This document shows, piece by piece, positions 1-8,500 of a stretch of DNA of 64,000 nucleotides. Position numbers and translations under genes: made by a program. The stretch covers positions 124,584-188,583 of the forward strand of contig DYJC01000003.1 in NCBI GenBank assembly GCA_020723305.1, in the 5' to 3' direction. Within the stretch, counting starts at the first letter, position 1; the number at the start of each line of letters is the position of its first letter. The DNA is from Desulfosudis oleivorans (GTDB taxonomy: Bacteria; Desulfobacterota; Desulfobacteria; Desulfobacterales; SURF-7). A model generated the notes under the pieces. That model saw nothing but the letters and a program-made list of their open reading frames with translations. It had not been told where the DNA came from and did not search any database.

Positions 1-2
1 CC

Positions 3-89
3 TGGGAGTTGATTGAATCCGGATGCCTCATAGCCAACCGGCATCTGGGCTCGTTAAAACAAGGTAAAAACAGCATCATCTTACATTGA
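3..89 (+). pseudogene. 3' fragment of an unidentified gene, open at the window edge
   Basis: An open frame enters from the left edge and ends at TGA 87-89 after about 28 codons (reading WELIESG..NRHLG..QGKN). The next open frame begins inside its stop codon, in the -1 phase relative to it. Neither piece gives a recognisable domain. The tight stop/start overlap is compatible either with one gene broken by a frameshift or with two translationally coupled genes; the left context needed to decide is outside the window. Confidence 0.35.
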
Positions 90-268
90 GAATGTTTGAA
101 GAAAATCCTCATGGATTGAAAGACCGCTTTAAGCCGGTCTATTATGCGTTAATGTTCTTCATGAAAAATGACTTCCCCAATGAATATGTAAAAATGGGCG
201 GGGAACTCAAGGAAACAGTCGAAGAAATTATCGCAACGATTCAACAACTGGAAAAGGAATATCGATGA
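86..268 (+). CDS. short hypothetical protein, possibly the frameshifted C-terminus of the preceding gene
   Basis: The frame opens at TTG 86 with an ATG at 92 and codes for about 58-60 residues, rich in charged residues and ending in a probable helix (KETVEEIIATIQQLEKEY). There is no signal peptide, membrane segment or recognisable motif. The start overlaps the stop of the fragment at 3-89, and no clear ribosome binding site precedes either start. A frameshifted C-terminal tail of the upstream gene is as likely as an independent small protein. Function unknown. Confidence 0.4.
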   Translation: MRMFEENPHGLKDRFKPVYYALMFFMKNDFPNEYVKMGGELKETVEEIIATIQQLEKEYR

Positions 269-278
269 TCTGACAAAG

Positions 279-1424
279 TTATTCAGACACCATAACTCCA
301 CCCATTACGTAGTAGTCATACTTTCCATTTTCATAGTTGTAGTAGTATCGGATTTCATACTTTCCGGGAGCAAGTCCCCCCAGGACAATTTTCCCTTCTG
401 TTAATCCTGAACCTGAATAGGCATAGGTTTGATAATAGTTTTCCGGTTCATCCGGTAATGCAATGGATATCCAGTCATAATTGTTTCCGGGAAAATTGGA
501 AAAGGACAGTTCAATCTCTTCATAAGGGGCGTATACTCGTTTACTAGGAACTACATTCGCACTGGTTTTTGATGATTTTTTAATGGTTGTTCCGGTTGTG
601 CTTGCGGTTATGGGTGTACTGGTTTGGCTTACTGCTTTTGCGGCTCCGGTTGTGCTTGCAGCGGTTGTTTTATTTGCTGTACTCGCGGTTGTTGTGCTTG
701 CAGCTGGTTTTTTATCTGCGGAAGCAGGTTTACTTACTTTTTTTGCAGCTTTTGTTTTCGGGGTTGTGCTTTCAGTGCCCACTGTGCTGGCAGCTCTTGT
801 TTTCGGGGCTGTGTCTGCTGAGTCCGCTGTGATTTCAGTCTTTGTTTTTTTCGGAGTGCTGACGGCTTTCCTTTCCTGGTCAGCAATTTCTGTTGAATCA
901 TCGGCAGGTTTTGGAACTGCTTTTTTCTTTTTAATCCCGGATATTTCTGCTGTCTGACTGCTTGTTCCGGTCAGTTTTTTGCAGAACATCCGGGTTGCCT
1001 CCAGCAATTGATTTTCATTTGCGGCCGACTGGTTTACGGCAAATTCAGCGACTCCTTTTTCAATATCGACTATCCTGCCGCTGATGATAATGGCATCTCC
1101 TAGTTGCATCACTGTTCCAATAAGGATTTTCTGAGCAGACAGCAGCTCACCCATTTTGATGGCATAGGCATCATTGATAACGCCGGTTTGCTGAATGCCC
1201 TGCTCTTTAAATACCATATCCATCTGATTCCGTTCAATGACCGTATACACATTGGTATTGACGATTTCCGTCCGGATCAGCTCCGAGATTCTAAGGGCTT
1301 TTTCCTTGGAGATTCCGTCTGCCCGGAAGTCCATGACGGCGATTCGGTTTTTGGCTGCCATTGCCGTGGCAGACAACAGATGGAAAAGAATAATGATGAG
1401 GGTGATTTTTTTTAGCGAGGCCAT
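279..1424 (-). CDS. exported CsgG/LpoB-like protein with Ala/Thr/Lys-rich linker
   Basis: The protein begins with a signal peptide (MASLKKITLIIILFHLL then ATAMAA), so it is exported. Residues ~25-165 resemble the CsgG/LpoB-type domain of lipoprotein cofactors (RIAVMDFRADGIS..., VIERNQMDMVFKEQGIQQTG). Next comes a linker of about 110 residues rich in Ala, Thr, Ser and Lys, then a C-terminal beta-rich domain ending in a tyrosine-rich stretch. The start at 1424 was chosen over a longer frame to 1499 because it gives the signal peptide, has AGGAA just upstream, and leaves the neighbouring Sel1 gene intact. No lipobox Cys is visible. It lies just downstream of the Sel1-repeat gene on the same strand, so the two may form an envelope operon. 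The exact partner is unknown. Confidence 0.75.
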   Translation of the reverse strand: MASLKKITLIIILFHLLSATAMAAKNRIAVMDFRADGISKEKALRISELIRTEIVNTNVYTVIERNQMDMVFKEQGIQQTGVINDAYAIKMGELLSAQKILIGTVMQLGDAIIISGRIVDIEKGVAEFAVNQSAANENQLLEATRMFCKKLTGTSSQTAEISGIKKKKAVPKPADDSTEIADQERKAVSTPKKTKTEITADSADTAPKTRAASTVGTESTTPKTKAAKKVSKPASADKKPAASTTTASTANKTTAASTTGAAKAVSQTSTPITASTTGTTIKKSSKTSANVVPSKRVYAPYEEIELSFSNFPGNNYDWISIALPDEPENYYQTYAYSGSGLTEGKIVLGGLAPGKYEIRYYYNYENGKYDYYVMGGVMVSE

Positions 1425-1443
1425 GTGATTTCCTAACAACAGG

Positions 1444-2112
1444 TTAATTATTTGTATATTTTTCCCACAATTCTGCGGCTCTTTTTTGGCTTTCCGCAAT
1501 CTGTTCGCTTGTTAATTTGGGTTCAATGACAAACAGGTTGTGTATTGCATCCTTATGTCCCTGAGCCGATGCCAGGCTGTACCAGACATATGCTTCGGTC
1601 AGATCCTGAAGAACTCCCTTGCCTTTTTCATATACAATGCCAAGATTATATTGTGCATTGTCATGTCCTTTTTCTGCGGCATTTGAAAACCATTTGATGG
1701 CTTCCTGATAATTCTGGGGCACACCATCTCCGTTCAAATACATGACGCCCAGGTTGTTCTGTGCTTTTGCATCATTTTGTTCAGCCGCTTTTTTGAACCA
1801 TTTCATGGCTTCCTGGTAATTCTGGGACACGCCATCTCCGTTCAGATACATGACGCCCAGGTTGTTCTGTGCTTTTGCATCATTTTGTTCAGCGGCTTTT
1901 TTGAACCATTTCATTGCCTTAAAATAGTTTACCGGTATTCCGTCCCCGTTAAAGTATATCAAACCCAGTTCATTCTGGGCACTCGGTTCTCCCTGCATGG
2001 CTAAATCTTTTAATTTTTTAATCTGTTTTTTATCCATCGATAAGGCATTGCCATGAAAAAAGAGCAGAATACCAAGGAATACAAGAGAACATAATCGCAA
2101 TTGCCTGTACAT
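1444..2112 (-). CDS. exported Sel1-repeat (TPR-like) protein
   Basis: A 222-residue protein with an N-terminal signal peptide (LCSLVFLGILLFFHGNALS), followed by at least four Sel1-like repeats of about 36 residues (A-x-N-x-LG-x-MY-x-NGDGV-x-x-x-x-x-x-A-x-KWF). Sel1 repeats form alpha solenoids that mediate protein-protein contacts, here probably in the periplasm. Two central repeats are almost identical in protein and DNA, pointing to recent tandem duplication. It sits 19 bases upstream of the CsgG/LpoB-like gene. The particular partner cannot be read from the sequence. Confidence 0.85.
   Translation of the reverse strand: MYRQLRLCSLVFLGILLFFHGNALSMDKKQIKKLKDLAMQGEPSAQNELGLIYFNGDGIPVNYFKAMKWFKKAAEQNDAKAQNNLGVMYLNGDGVSQNYQEAMKWFKKAAEQNDAKAQNNLGVMYLNGDGVPQNYQEAIKWFSNAAEKGHDNAQYNLGIVYEKGKGVLQDLTEAYVWYSLASAQGHKDAIHNLFVIEPKLTSEQIAESQKRAAELWEKYTNN
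1741..1956 (-). repeat. near-identical 108-bp tandem duplication inside the Sel1 gene
   Basis: The unit starting at 1741 recurs at 1849, exactly 108 bases (36 codons, one Sel1 unit) later, with only a few substitutions. The period preserves the frame. This points to a recent or homogenised duplication and a potential site of copy-number change. Confidence 0.8.
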
Positions 2113-2666
2113 AAGTTGTCTCCAGAATAATACCCATCAAATCATGATGGTTGTTTTTTTAATAGTTTGGTCATCTTTTCCAGGCAATTTTCAGGATCCT
2201 GCACAATCGCTTGGTAAAAAAGAGAAAAATAATGTGTGACATATCAAATTACTCATTCCAAAACAACAGAAACATCAAGGTATCATTAAAATCATTGGAT
2301 AAACTTCAGATTGCCGGATCAGTTCCGGCATAACGCCAGCAGCGCTGCCGGTCATTCCGGAGAAAACCGGACACGCAAACAAGGCGATGCGCTTTTCATC
2401 GTGAGAATGAAATCCAGCGCTTCTTAATCGCACCCCCTCCAGTATTTTGTGTTGACATCATTTATATAAAATGATTCTGATTGTAAATCTTTATCATAAG
2501 AGGATTCGGGTTCCGGTAATCGGGCCGTCTCAAGTGAAACAGCACCTATTTTTCAGACGATTTATTACGAAAGTTTCAGAGGAAAATATTAGGGCAAAAA
2601 TGCCTGAAAAGCCCAGGGCAAATTGACCTATGAATAAATGGTTATGCCTTTCAATAAAGGAATAAT
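2113..2666. other. 554-bp intergenic region between divergent genes
   Basis: No open frame with coding character was found. The region must hold the promoters of the Sel1 gene (leftward) and of the small exported protein (rightward). Around 2313-2375 there are short inverted CCGG-rich stretches (CCGGATCAGTTCCGG) resembling part of the palindromic repeat found in hsdM. A GTTATGC at 2641-2647 could be an integron-type recombination core, but no partner arm was found upstream. Confidence 0.4.
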
Positions 2667-3287
2667 ATGAAATTGCGTTGTCTACAAATTTTAGTATTTA
2701 CATTCTTTTTTTGCGGGAGTTTAAATGCTCAGCAGACTATTAATTTGAATGAGAAAATAGATGAGGTTTTGACAAAAAACGTTGATATCACTGGCGATGG
2801 CGTCAGTGACAAAATAATTCTTTATATCACCGGGAAGAGTTTTAAACAGCCTTTTTCATGGACTCTTGAAATATATTCAAAAAACAAAAAAATATTTACA
2901 CACAAATCGGACGATACTTGGCTTGATGCATTTTTTAATGATGAAGGCTATGTCAACGATGAATGCCGTGGGTATATGGAATGTAAACGGCAATATTACT
3001 ACCATGATATTTTAGACCGATTAGTTATCATAACTGATTTAAGCGCTAACCCTCATTCTTTAAAGGAATCAAATTCTGGTTCTATTCATTATGTAGCTCG
3101 AAAACATCTAAAAGAAAAAACTAATTTAGCAGACGATGAGGAAACTAAAATAATTCAAGCAATGATTAAAAAAATAAAAACAGGGAAAACACCGTTGTTA
3201 TATGTTCCAATTTCAGCGGTTCAAAGCGACTATCCAATGATGTTTGTAGAAGATGTCGGACAATTTATAAGAGTCTATGAATGGTAA
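2667..3287 (+). CDS. small exported protein of unknown function
   Basis: A 206-residue protein with a clear signal peptide (MKLRCLQILVFTFFFCGSLNAQ). The mature part starts with a VDITGDGVSDKIILYITG segment that resembles the calcium-loop style of VCBS/FG-GAP repeats, followed by a mixed, Lys- and Tyr-rich region. The start is supported by AAAGGA about eight bases upstream of ATG 2667. It is AT-rich compared with the flanking genes, and 13 bases after its stop lies a strong attC-like palindrome. It therefore looks like the cargo of an integron cassette. No enzymatic motif was seen. Confidence 0.7.
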   Translation: MKLRCLQILVFTFFFCGSLNAQQTINLNEKIDEVLTKNVDITGDGVSDKIILYITGKSFKQPFSWTLEIYSKNKKIFTHKSDDTWLDAFFNDEGYVNDECRGYMECKRQYYYHDILDRLVIITDLSANPHSLKESNSGSIHYVARKHLKEKTNLADDEETKIIQAMIKKIKTGKTPLLYVPISAVQSDYPMMFVEDVGQFIRVYEW

Positions 3288-3300
3288 AATAAAATTTAAG

Positions 3301-3362
3301 GCATAACAACGGCATTGTGAGCGACGGCAAGAAGCCGCCGCGCCACATGCCGGGTGTTGGGC
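3301..3362 (+). other. integron attC-like recombination site 1
   Basis: A 62-bp imperfect palindrome lies 13 bases after a stop codon. Outer boxes are GCATAAC (3301-3307) and GTTGGGC (3356-3362), the latter fitting the attC core GTTRRRY exactly. The inner arms CGGCATTGTGAGCGACGGC and GCCGCCGCGCCACATGCCGG fold together almost perfectly, leaving one extrahelical T on the left arm. Asymmetric unpaired bases of this type are the hallmark of attC strand recognition by IntI. Size, order and position after a stop codon all fit. Confidence 0.75.
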
Positions 3363-3416
3363 GTGCTCGACTAAAAATTCCGAGCATAAATCCAAGAATA
3401 TGGTATAATTCAAAAC

Positions 3417-3689
3417 ATGAAAATCGAATGGGACCCCAAAAAGGCAAAATCCAATCTTGAGAAACACGGAGTCTCGTTTGAGGAGGCAGCAACCGCATTG
3501 GGCGACCCCATGGCTGCGACCGGTGCCGATCCTGATCACTCATTGACTGAAGAACGGTATGTCACCTTTGGTGTTTCAGAAAAAGGTCGGCTTGTAGTGG
3601 TGTCTCACACTGAGAAAGATCAAACAATTCGAATTATAAGTGCCCGTAAAGCGAGCAAAGGAGAAAAAGAACTCTATGAAGAAGGATAA
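3417..3689 (+). CDS. brnT: BrnT family type II toxin (ribonuclease)
   Basis: A 90-residue protein matching the BrnT family: N-terminal IEWDPKKAKSNLEKHGVSFEEA, central YVTFGVSEKGRLVVVSHTE and C-terminal IRIISARKASKGEKELYEE. Characterised BrnT proteins are RelE-fold ribonucleases that stop translation and are neutralised by BrnA. The antitoxin gene overlaps it by 14 bases at 3676, the usual toxin-first order of brnTA. It starts 54 bases after an attC-like site, consistent with carriage on an integron cassette, where toxin-antitoxin pairs are known to stabilise arrays. Expression is probably autoregulated by BrnA, by family analogy. Confidence 0.88.
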   Translation: MKIEWDPKKAKSNLEKHGVSFEEAATALGDPMAATGADPDHSLTEERYVTFGVSEKGRLVVVSHTEKDQTIRIISARKASKGEKELYEEG

Positions 3690-3942
3690 AAAACCAGACA
3701 AAGACGAATTACGGGCGGAGTATAAACGTTCCGATTTTCCCGGTGGCCTTGTGCGGGGTAAGTACGCAAAGCGCATGAAAGAATCCTCTAATATAATTGT
3801 CCTAAGACCGGAAGTTGCTGAGGCATTCCCTAACGAGGAGGCGGTTAATAATGCTCTTCTCTCTCTTATTGATATTGCTCATAAAACAACACGCCCAACA
3901 AAACGTTCCACCGGATCGCCCAAAAAACGGGCTTCCCGGTGA
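3676..3942 (+). CDS. brnA: BrnA-type antitoxin
   Basis: An 88-residue protein starting at ATG 3676 inside the end of brnT; a GGAG/GAAG-rich stretch in the toxin gene serves as its ribosome binding site. It has a basic, charged N-terminus (KKDKKPDKDELRAEYKRSDFP), then VLRPEVAEAFPNEEAVNNALLSLIDIA, the form of a short ribbon-helix-helix segment, and a basic tail. BrnA-type partners bind the toxin with one end and operator DNA with the other. A longer frame from 3640 exists but would start well inside brnT. Confidence 0.8.
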   Translation: MKKDKKPDKDELRAEYKRSDFPGGLVRGKYAKRMKESSNIIVLRPEVAEAFPNEEAVNNALLSLIDIAHKTTRPTKRSTGSPKKRASR

Positions 3943-4161
3943 ACTTGTCGTTATAACCAAAGAAATAAAAGCATGAAAAAAATGCAATATTCCTTATTGT
4001 AATTTCAACAGGTATCAAGCCGGCTACAGTGAACTTCGCTTGGACACTCACCCCGTATGGCATCGGCTTAGGCTCTCTATCATCGGCTTGGATTCGTCGA
4101 GATTTCGCCTTACAACAACAACCATTTACCATACACCCGTTTTTATGCTCTCAAGCTGGCT

Positions 4162-4244
4162 ACCTAACGCAAGGTGACCTCCGTGCGAACATTGCTTAAA
4201 AGTTTCACATCCAGCGCGTCGGTACCTTATTTTGGTTGTTGGCT
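4162..4244 (+). other. integron attC-like recombination site 2 (weaker)
   Basis: ACCTAAC (4162-4168) fits the RYYYAAC box exactly and GTTGGCT (4238-4244) approximates GTTRRRY. Inside, AAGGTGACC pairs with GGTACCTT, leaving one extrahelical G on the left arm as in genuine attC sites. The spacers between the outer and inner boxes are unequal, so this call is weaker than site 1. About 83 bp long, it falls between the two toxin-antitoxin pairs where a cassette boundary would be expected. The 219 bases between brnA and this site (3943-4161) hold no gene I can recognise. Confidence 0.45.
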
Positions 4245-4307
4245 GCAAAATGTGAAAATATAAATCTGTTGCCAATATGCACACAATGTGATAATTGTTT
4301 AAAACAA

Positions 4308-4592
4308 ATGAAAAGCATAAACTGGAATACAGAAAAAAGCATGGCGCTTAGTGCGTCACGAGGCATCTGTTTTGAAGATGTTGTTTTTTACATTGAAAGG
4401 GGAGAAATATTAGATGATTATCTGCATCCAAACCAACAGGAATACCCCGGACAGCGAATCATGATTATTGCTTTTAACAATTACGCCTACCTTGTACCTT
4501 ATGTTGAAAATGATGAAGAGTTATTTCTGAAAACCATAATCCCAAGCAGGAAGGCGACACGACGGTATTTTGGAGAAAAATATGAAGATTAA
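4308..4592 (+). CDS. BrnT-like toxin of a second toxin/antitoxin-like pair
   Basis: A 94-residue protein from ATG 4308; the open frame extends back to 4236 but the BrnT-like part begins with MKSINWNTEKSM. The layout INWN...GICFEDVVFYIERGEILDDYLHPN...IMIIAFNNYAYLVPYVE...FLKTIIPSRKATRRYF parallels the BrnT/RelE-fold family (strand-helix-strands, basic C-terminal helix), but similarity to the first BrnT here is low. A small ribbon-helix-helix protein overlaps its end by 11 bases. Both lie between two attC-like sites, suggesting a separate cassette. RNase activity is inferred only from family resemblance. Confidence 0.72.
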   Translation: MKSINWNTEKSMALSASRGICFEDVVFYIERGEILDDYLHPNQQEYPGQRIMIIAFNNYAYLVPYVENDEELFLKTIIPSRKATRRYFGEKYED

Positions 4593-4860
4593 ACTGGCAA
4601 AAGAAGAAAAGGAAATACTTGATAGCTTTGAGAAAGGTGAATGGATCCCCGTTACAAACCTTTCGAAAAGAAAAAAGGAGTTGGTTGCCTATGCCCGTAA
4701 TACTTTACGAAAGGATAAAAGGCTGAATATACGAATTTCTGAAAGAGATCTCATTGAGCTTCAGAGAAAAGCTGTTAAGGAAGGTTTGCCCTATCAGACT
4801 TATGTATCAAGTATTATTCACAAGTTCCTCAATGGAACTTTGGTCGAAGCTGGAAAATGA
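4582..4860 (+). CDS. ribbon-helix-helix (CopG/MetJ-like) antitoxin
   Basis: A 92-residue protein starting at ATG 4582, with GGAG eight bases upstream inside the toxin gene, so the two are probably translationally coupled. The C-terminal half (RLNIRISERDLIELQRKAV then GLPYQTYVSSIIHKF) is a textbook ribbon-helix-helix motif: a beta strand contacting DNA, followed by two helices. The N-terminal half (KEEKEILDSFEKGEW) probably binds the partner toxin. The gene ends four bases before the next attC-like site, the compact arrangement typical of cassettes. Confidence 0.8.
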   Translation: MKIKLAKEEKEILDSFEKGEWIPVTNLSKRKKELVAYARNTLRKDKRLNIRISERDLIELQRKAVKEGLPYQTYVSSIIHKFLNGTLVEAGK

Positions 4861-4863
4861 AAC

Positions 4864-4920
4864 AGTCAACCAGACAATTCAGCGGATTCGCTACGCTCAC
4901 CGATGATTTTTTCGTTATGT
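4864..4920 (+). other. integron attC-like recombination site 3
   Basis: A 57-bp imperfect palindrome immediately after a stop codon. Outer boxes are AGTCAAC (4864-4870) and GTTATGT (4914-4920). The arms AATTCAGCGG and CCGATGATTT pair with one extrahelical base, closed by a CGCTACGCTC-like apex. Length and layout fit the short attC class; box matches to RYYYAAC/GTTRRRY are imperfect. Confidence 0.6.
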
Positions 4921-4945
4921 TTGTTACAATTAGGAAATTAAGCAA

Positions 4946-5290
4946 ATGGCATCTGATATAAATTTTGTCCAGTTCATTGTCGATCAGATTGGGAATGCAG
5001 GATCAATCAGATATAAAAAAATGTTTGGCGAATACGCAATATACTCTAATGATAAAGTCGTTGCTTTGGTCTGCGATGACCAGCTATTCGTAAAACAAAC
5101 GGAAGCGGGTAGATCTTTTATTGGTAATGTTGTTGAGGCTCCTGCCTATCCAGGGGCCAAGCTATCTTTTCTCATTGAGGATCAGCTTGAGGATAAAGAA
5201 TGGTTGAGCGAATTGATTGTACTTACAGAACAAGAGTTGCCTGCGCCAAAACCGAAGAACAAGAACAAAAAGATAGTAAAAGGCACATAA
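4946..5290 (+). CDS. TfoX N-terminal domain protein
   Basis: A 114-residue protein consisting of a single TfoX-N domain: RYKKMFGEYAIYSNDKVVALVCDDQLFVK, then TEAGRSF, APAYPGAKLSFLIED and a Lys-rich tail. In gammaproteobacteria the full TfoX/Sxy protein activates competence genes; stand-alone N-domain proteins like this are widespread and their role is not settled. It is followed within a few bases by a palindrome resembling a degenerate attC and preceded by attC-like site 3, so it may be the last cassette of the array. Confidence 0.85.
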   Translation: MASDINFVQFIVDQIGNAGSIRYKKMFGEYAIYSNDKVVALVCDDQLFVKQTEAGRSFIGNVVEAPAYPGAKLSFLIEDQLEDKEWLSELIVLTEQELPAPKPKNKNKKIVKGT

Positions 5291-5347
5291 TGTCGCTTCA
5301 GCCGATGTCAGGCCCGAGACGCGGACTTCCTCGGCTGAGCTTGGCGG
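5284..5347 (+). other. degenerate attC-like palindrome 4, possible end of cassette array
   Basis: Directly over and after the TfoX stop, the arms GCTTCAGCCGA and TCGGCTGAGC pair with one extra base on the left arm, the attC-like asymmetry. The outer boxes (ACATAAT and CTTGGCG) match the consensus poorly. It may be the decayed last site of the array or an unrelated hairpin such as a terminator. Confidence 0.35.
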
Positions 5348-5395
5348 TCACTTATAAATTATGATCTATAAATTTGGTTCGAAAAAATATGAAAT

Positions 5396-5500
5396 AAGAA
5401 ATATGAAGTACAATTTAAACCAAGAGCGGTGAAGGATATTGAAAAGATATCGTCACGGATGCAAACAAAAATCATCAAAGGTATTGAGATAGTAAGAATA
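5396..5500 (+). pseudogene. remnant of a RelE/ParE-type toxin gene
   Basis: A frame with no start codon reads KKYEVQFKPRAVKDIEK then ISSRMQTKIIKGIEI, closely resembling the first 35 residues of RelE-family toxins. It is cut at the N-terminus by an in-frame TGA at 5390 and loses similarity after about 5500, where the usual catalytic Arg/Tyr-rich half should follow. No antitoxin partner is present. Likely debris at the edge of the cassette array. Confidence 0.55.
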
Positions 5501-5554
5501 GTTTCAATTACTTCCCTTTTAGAAAATTGTTTATTTATGGAATGGACAACGGTT

Positions 5555-8500
5555 TTACCTTTCTACTCGATTGATTTGTCTTTTGATTGCTTCAAATATC
5601 TGTTGTGAGCTGATAGGTTTGGTGATGTAGTCGTCCATGCCGTTTTGGAAGCATTTTTCCCGGTCACCTTTCATGGCATGGGCGGTCATCGCAATAATAG
5701 GAATGCTTGTATTGATAACCTTTGAATCTTTCGATCGAATTCTTCTCGTGGCTTCAAACCCATCCATTTCCGGCATTTGAACATCCATCAATACAATATG
5801 ATATTCCGATTTTTCCAACCGTTCAATCGCTTCGATTCCATTTTTAACTGCCGTGACGTGAAATCCCATTTTTTCCAATAATAAAATGGCCAATTTGCTA
5901 TTAATCGGATTATCCTCAGCCAGGAGAATTTTTACGTTGTGCAGTCTGTCTTCATCAAGCGAATGACGAGTAACCAATGCTTTTTTATTACCCTCATGAT
6001 CGGTTTCTTCCTGGTTTCCCAGAAGTTTCAAAAGACATGCAACCAACTGGGAGTGTTTGATGGGTTTTGAAATATAGGCGCTGAAGCCGGCCGATTCCGC
6101 TTTCCGCGCATCCCCGCGCATCCCGCAGTTGGTTATCATTACCAGAAGTAAACCCTTGAAACGTTGATCATCCCGTACTATTTTCCCAAGCCGCATACCA
6201 TCCGTTATCGGCATCATTTGATCAATGAGTGCGATATCGAACGGCCCATTGGTTTCAACCGCCAACCCAAGCAGTCGCATCGCCTCATCCGAACTCTTGG
6301 CAGAGTGCAGATGACAACCTAAGGATTTAAGAATAGAGAAAATCACCTCATGGCTGATCGGATTATCACACACAACCAGTATTCGTTTTCCCTGGAGCGA
6401 TTTTGTTAGGAGATCAATATCCTTTTCTTTTACTTTTTGTTTTTTCAGTTTCATGGAAAACCAGAAGGTTGCACCTTTTCCTTCTTCACTTTCAACACCG
6501 ATCTCACCACCCATCATTTCTACGAGTTGCTTGGAAATAGACAGACCAAGACCGGTCCCTCCATATTTCCGAGTTGTGGAGGCATCAACCTGTGAAAAGG
6601 ATTGAAACAGCCGTTCCTGATTTTGGGGCGATATTCCGATTCCCGTATCCTGAACTGAAACAAAAAGCATTGTATGGCTGTCGGTTTCCTGGGTAACCTT
6701 TACCTGAATTTTGATACTGCCCTGCTTGGTAAATTTTATTGAGTTCCCTGTCAGATTCAGGATGACCTGCCGGATTCTGCCCGGATCTCCGATTAAACAA
6801 GCATATACGTTTTCATCAATGAGAACGGCCAGCTCCAAATTATTCTCCTGTAGTCTGGGTGATAAAATATCAGTGATTTCCTCCAGCAGGGCTCTTAAAT
6901 TAAAAGAAATATCCTCAATTTCCAGTTTTCCTGCTTCAATTTTTGAAACATCCAATATATCGTTGATCACATTCAGAAGCGAATTGGCGCTTGTACGTAC
7001 GATTTCAGCATACTCTTTCTGCTCCGCTTTTAAACCTGTTGTGAGCAGGAGTTCCGTCATCCCGATCACCCCATTCATCGGGGTGCGGATTTCATGGCTC
7101 ATGTTGGCCAGAAATTCACTCTTGGCTTTATTGGCCAACTCCGCAACCTCGATTGCTCTCTTCAGTTCCTTCTCACTGGTTTTTATACTGGAGATATCTC
7201 TCAAGTTGATGACGCTACCCAGTGTCTCCCCTTCTATTCCCTTATAAAGTGCCGCACTGATGCTCACGGGAATTTCATCGCCTGTCTTGGTATATCGGCG
7301 GCTTTCAATGCTGGAAAATGTTTCACCTGACAACAATTTTTGGATCATCATCTTGGTTTCCGGCCAGTTTTTTTCCGGTACAAAACGATCCAGTTTTTTC
7401 CCCCGAAGTTCATCCAGGGGCCATCCAAAAATTCGGGTAAAGGCCGGATTAAAATAAAATACCTTACCATCCATATCATAAAGAACCATGGGATCCGGGT
7501 TTGCTTCCAATACCGCCCGGTTCCTTTTTTCCGATTGTTCTAAATTTTTTTCCGTTTCTCTATTGGCAGTCTCATCCCGAAGAATAACAACATTCCCAGT
7601 GCTTTTTCCATCATCATCCAAAACCTCCGAAACACTCAAAGAGACATCCATAATTTTATCATCTTTGGTAACCCTCCTTGTTTTCATGGCCACTATTTTT
7701 TCACCTTTTTTGATTTTTTCTAGCGCCTTGAAAGTTTCAGATTTTTCTGATTCGGGGATAAAATCAATGTGTTTATTTTCCAACTCTTCAAATGTCCAAC
7801 CAAAAAGATTTGTGAAAGCCGGATTTAGATATTTGACAAACCCATTGTTGTCATACAACACAATTGAATCCGGAGATGAGTTCAACAATTGTTTAAACCG
7901 CGCTTCCGATCCTTTTAACGCTTTTTCCGCCCGCTCCCGTTCGGCGATGTCGATTCGTAACTGATCCGTTATCTGTTCTAGCTTTGCAGTCCGATCCGCA
8001 ATGCGCTGTTCCATCTCTTCGTGGGCTTTTTTCAGAGCCGCCTCAGTTTTTTTGATTTCGGTTATGTCTTTCCAGACTACGTAAAGCAGCTGTTTGCCTT
8101 TAAAGGGTATGGCCGTTAACGTGACTTCAACCGGAAAATCCTGACCATTCATTCGACGATGAATCCACTCAAATCGATTTACACCTTTTTCAAAGGCCAT
8201 TGCGATCATCTCATTTGCCTTTTCAAATGAGGTTTTACCATCGGGTTGAAATTCCGGAGAGAGTTGAGAAGGATGCAGCGAAAGCGCCTCCTCCTTGCTG
8301 GTACTGCCAAGCATTTCAATTGCGGCCTGATTGCAATCCACAAACAGGTCTCCATCCAGAAAAAGGATGGCATCATCCGAGGTGTGAAAGATATCCATGA
8401 AATTTTGTTCGTTGTCTCGTAATGCTTTTTCCGCCTCTTCCCGAATGTGCTTTTCGGATTCAATATTTTCTATAAATATATCAAAATATTGTGAAATTCG

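Noticed and set aside
583-957. Val/Ala-rich open frame on the plus strand
   Set aside because: It is the antisense of the Ala/Thr/Lys-rich linker of the CsgG/LpoB-like gene; low-complexity sequence keeps other frames open.
2641-2647. GTTATGC as a left-hand integron core for the first cassette
   Set aside because: No matching arm or palindrome found within 150 bases upstream; kept only as a remark.
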